64,000 nucleotides of DNA from Lineus longissimus (lineage: Eukaryota > Nemertea > Pilidiophora > Heteronemertea > Lineidae): positions 9,488,001-9,552,000 of the forward strand of contig NC_088319.1 of assembly GCF_910592395.1 (NCBI RefSeq). Direction: 5' to 3'. Below the pieces are notes generated by a model, which saw only the letters and a list, made by a program, of their open reading frames with translations, made no database searches and was not told where the DNA came from. How positions within the stretch are numbered: position 1 is the stretch's first letter; every line of letters begins with the position of its first letter. The position numbers and the translations under genes are program-made. Shown piece after piece: positions 63,943-64,000 of this stretch.

Positions 63943-64000
63943 AATGAAATGGTCCAGGGACCATGTGCTCGCCTCGGGTAATGTAATGCATGTCATTTGC
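63943..64000 (-). mobile_element. 3' end of a family C Helentron-like element, cut by the window edge
   Basis: Inverse complement of the family C terminus (TTACCCGAGG...GAGCACATGGTCCCTGGACC, ATTTCATT). Same family as 40298-41346, opposite strand. Confidence 0.8.

Noticed and set aside
63574-63960. Possible RT-like fragment (VWMNLASAYGLP, 63735 onward)
   Set aside because: Brief resemblance to the LDLANAYGSxPH-type RT motif, but the sequence after it does not continue to match; too weak to call.

Overview
This is animal (metazoan) nuclear DNA. Coding sequence is split by GT-AG introns, one gene covers about 38.8 kb, and the rest is dominated by short non-autonomous transposons, foldback elements and LINE debris. 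The repeat families (ends like TTAGCTCACCT, 3' hairpins such as AGGCCCTTGGGCCT) and an intronless RING/B-box/propeller gene suggest a marine invertebrate. A lophotrochozoan such as a mollusc or brachiopod seems most likely to me, but amphioxus or a hemichordate cannot be excluded from sequence alone.

Two host genes are clear. On the minus strand, 6026-8242 is a single-exon TRIM-like gene (RING, two B-boxes, coiled coil, C-terminal propeller-like region). Its 3' end is abutted by a transposon only 12 bp after the stop. On the plus strand, 22618-61419 is SMG8, the SMG1-kinase regulator of nonsense-mediated mRNA decay. I reconstructed 19 coding exons with matching splice phases, giving 2,901 coding nt and 966 residues. 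The exon carrying the start codon exists twice, in a 198-bp tandem duplication.

Layout: 1-4.3 kb, LINE 3' end, microsatellites and a TTAA-ended element with a degenerate MYND-like ORF; 4.3-6.0 kb, nested TIR transposons; 6.0-8.25 kb, the TRIM-like gene; 8.3-22.5 kb, gene-poor DNA with MITEs, an internally deleted Tc1/mariner, a large Helentron-like element and a promoter-like CCAAT/CRE cluster; 22.5-61.4 kb, SMG8, whose introns hold nearly every other element; 61.4-64 kb, SMG8 3' flank.

Main points of interest: (1) SMG8 exon 6 ends inside a 17-bp minisatellite in which most units carry a 5' splice site, and use of any but the first donor creates a stop, a possible NMD autoregulation switch. 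(2) One Helentron-like repeat superfamily carries, in most ~300-bp internal units, a CTCF-core-like 12-mer and a three-half-site nuclear-receptor cluster. (3) A 3-kb TIR element in SMG8 intron 10 carries a TATA-driven PHD plus OTU-like gene broken by an 11-bp duplication. (4) A foldback element preserves in cis the empty site of a Helentron-like insertion, showing insertion into a T-tract with no clear target duplication.
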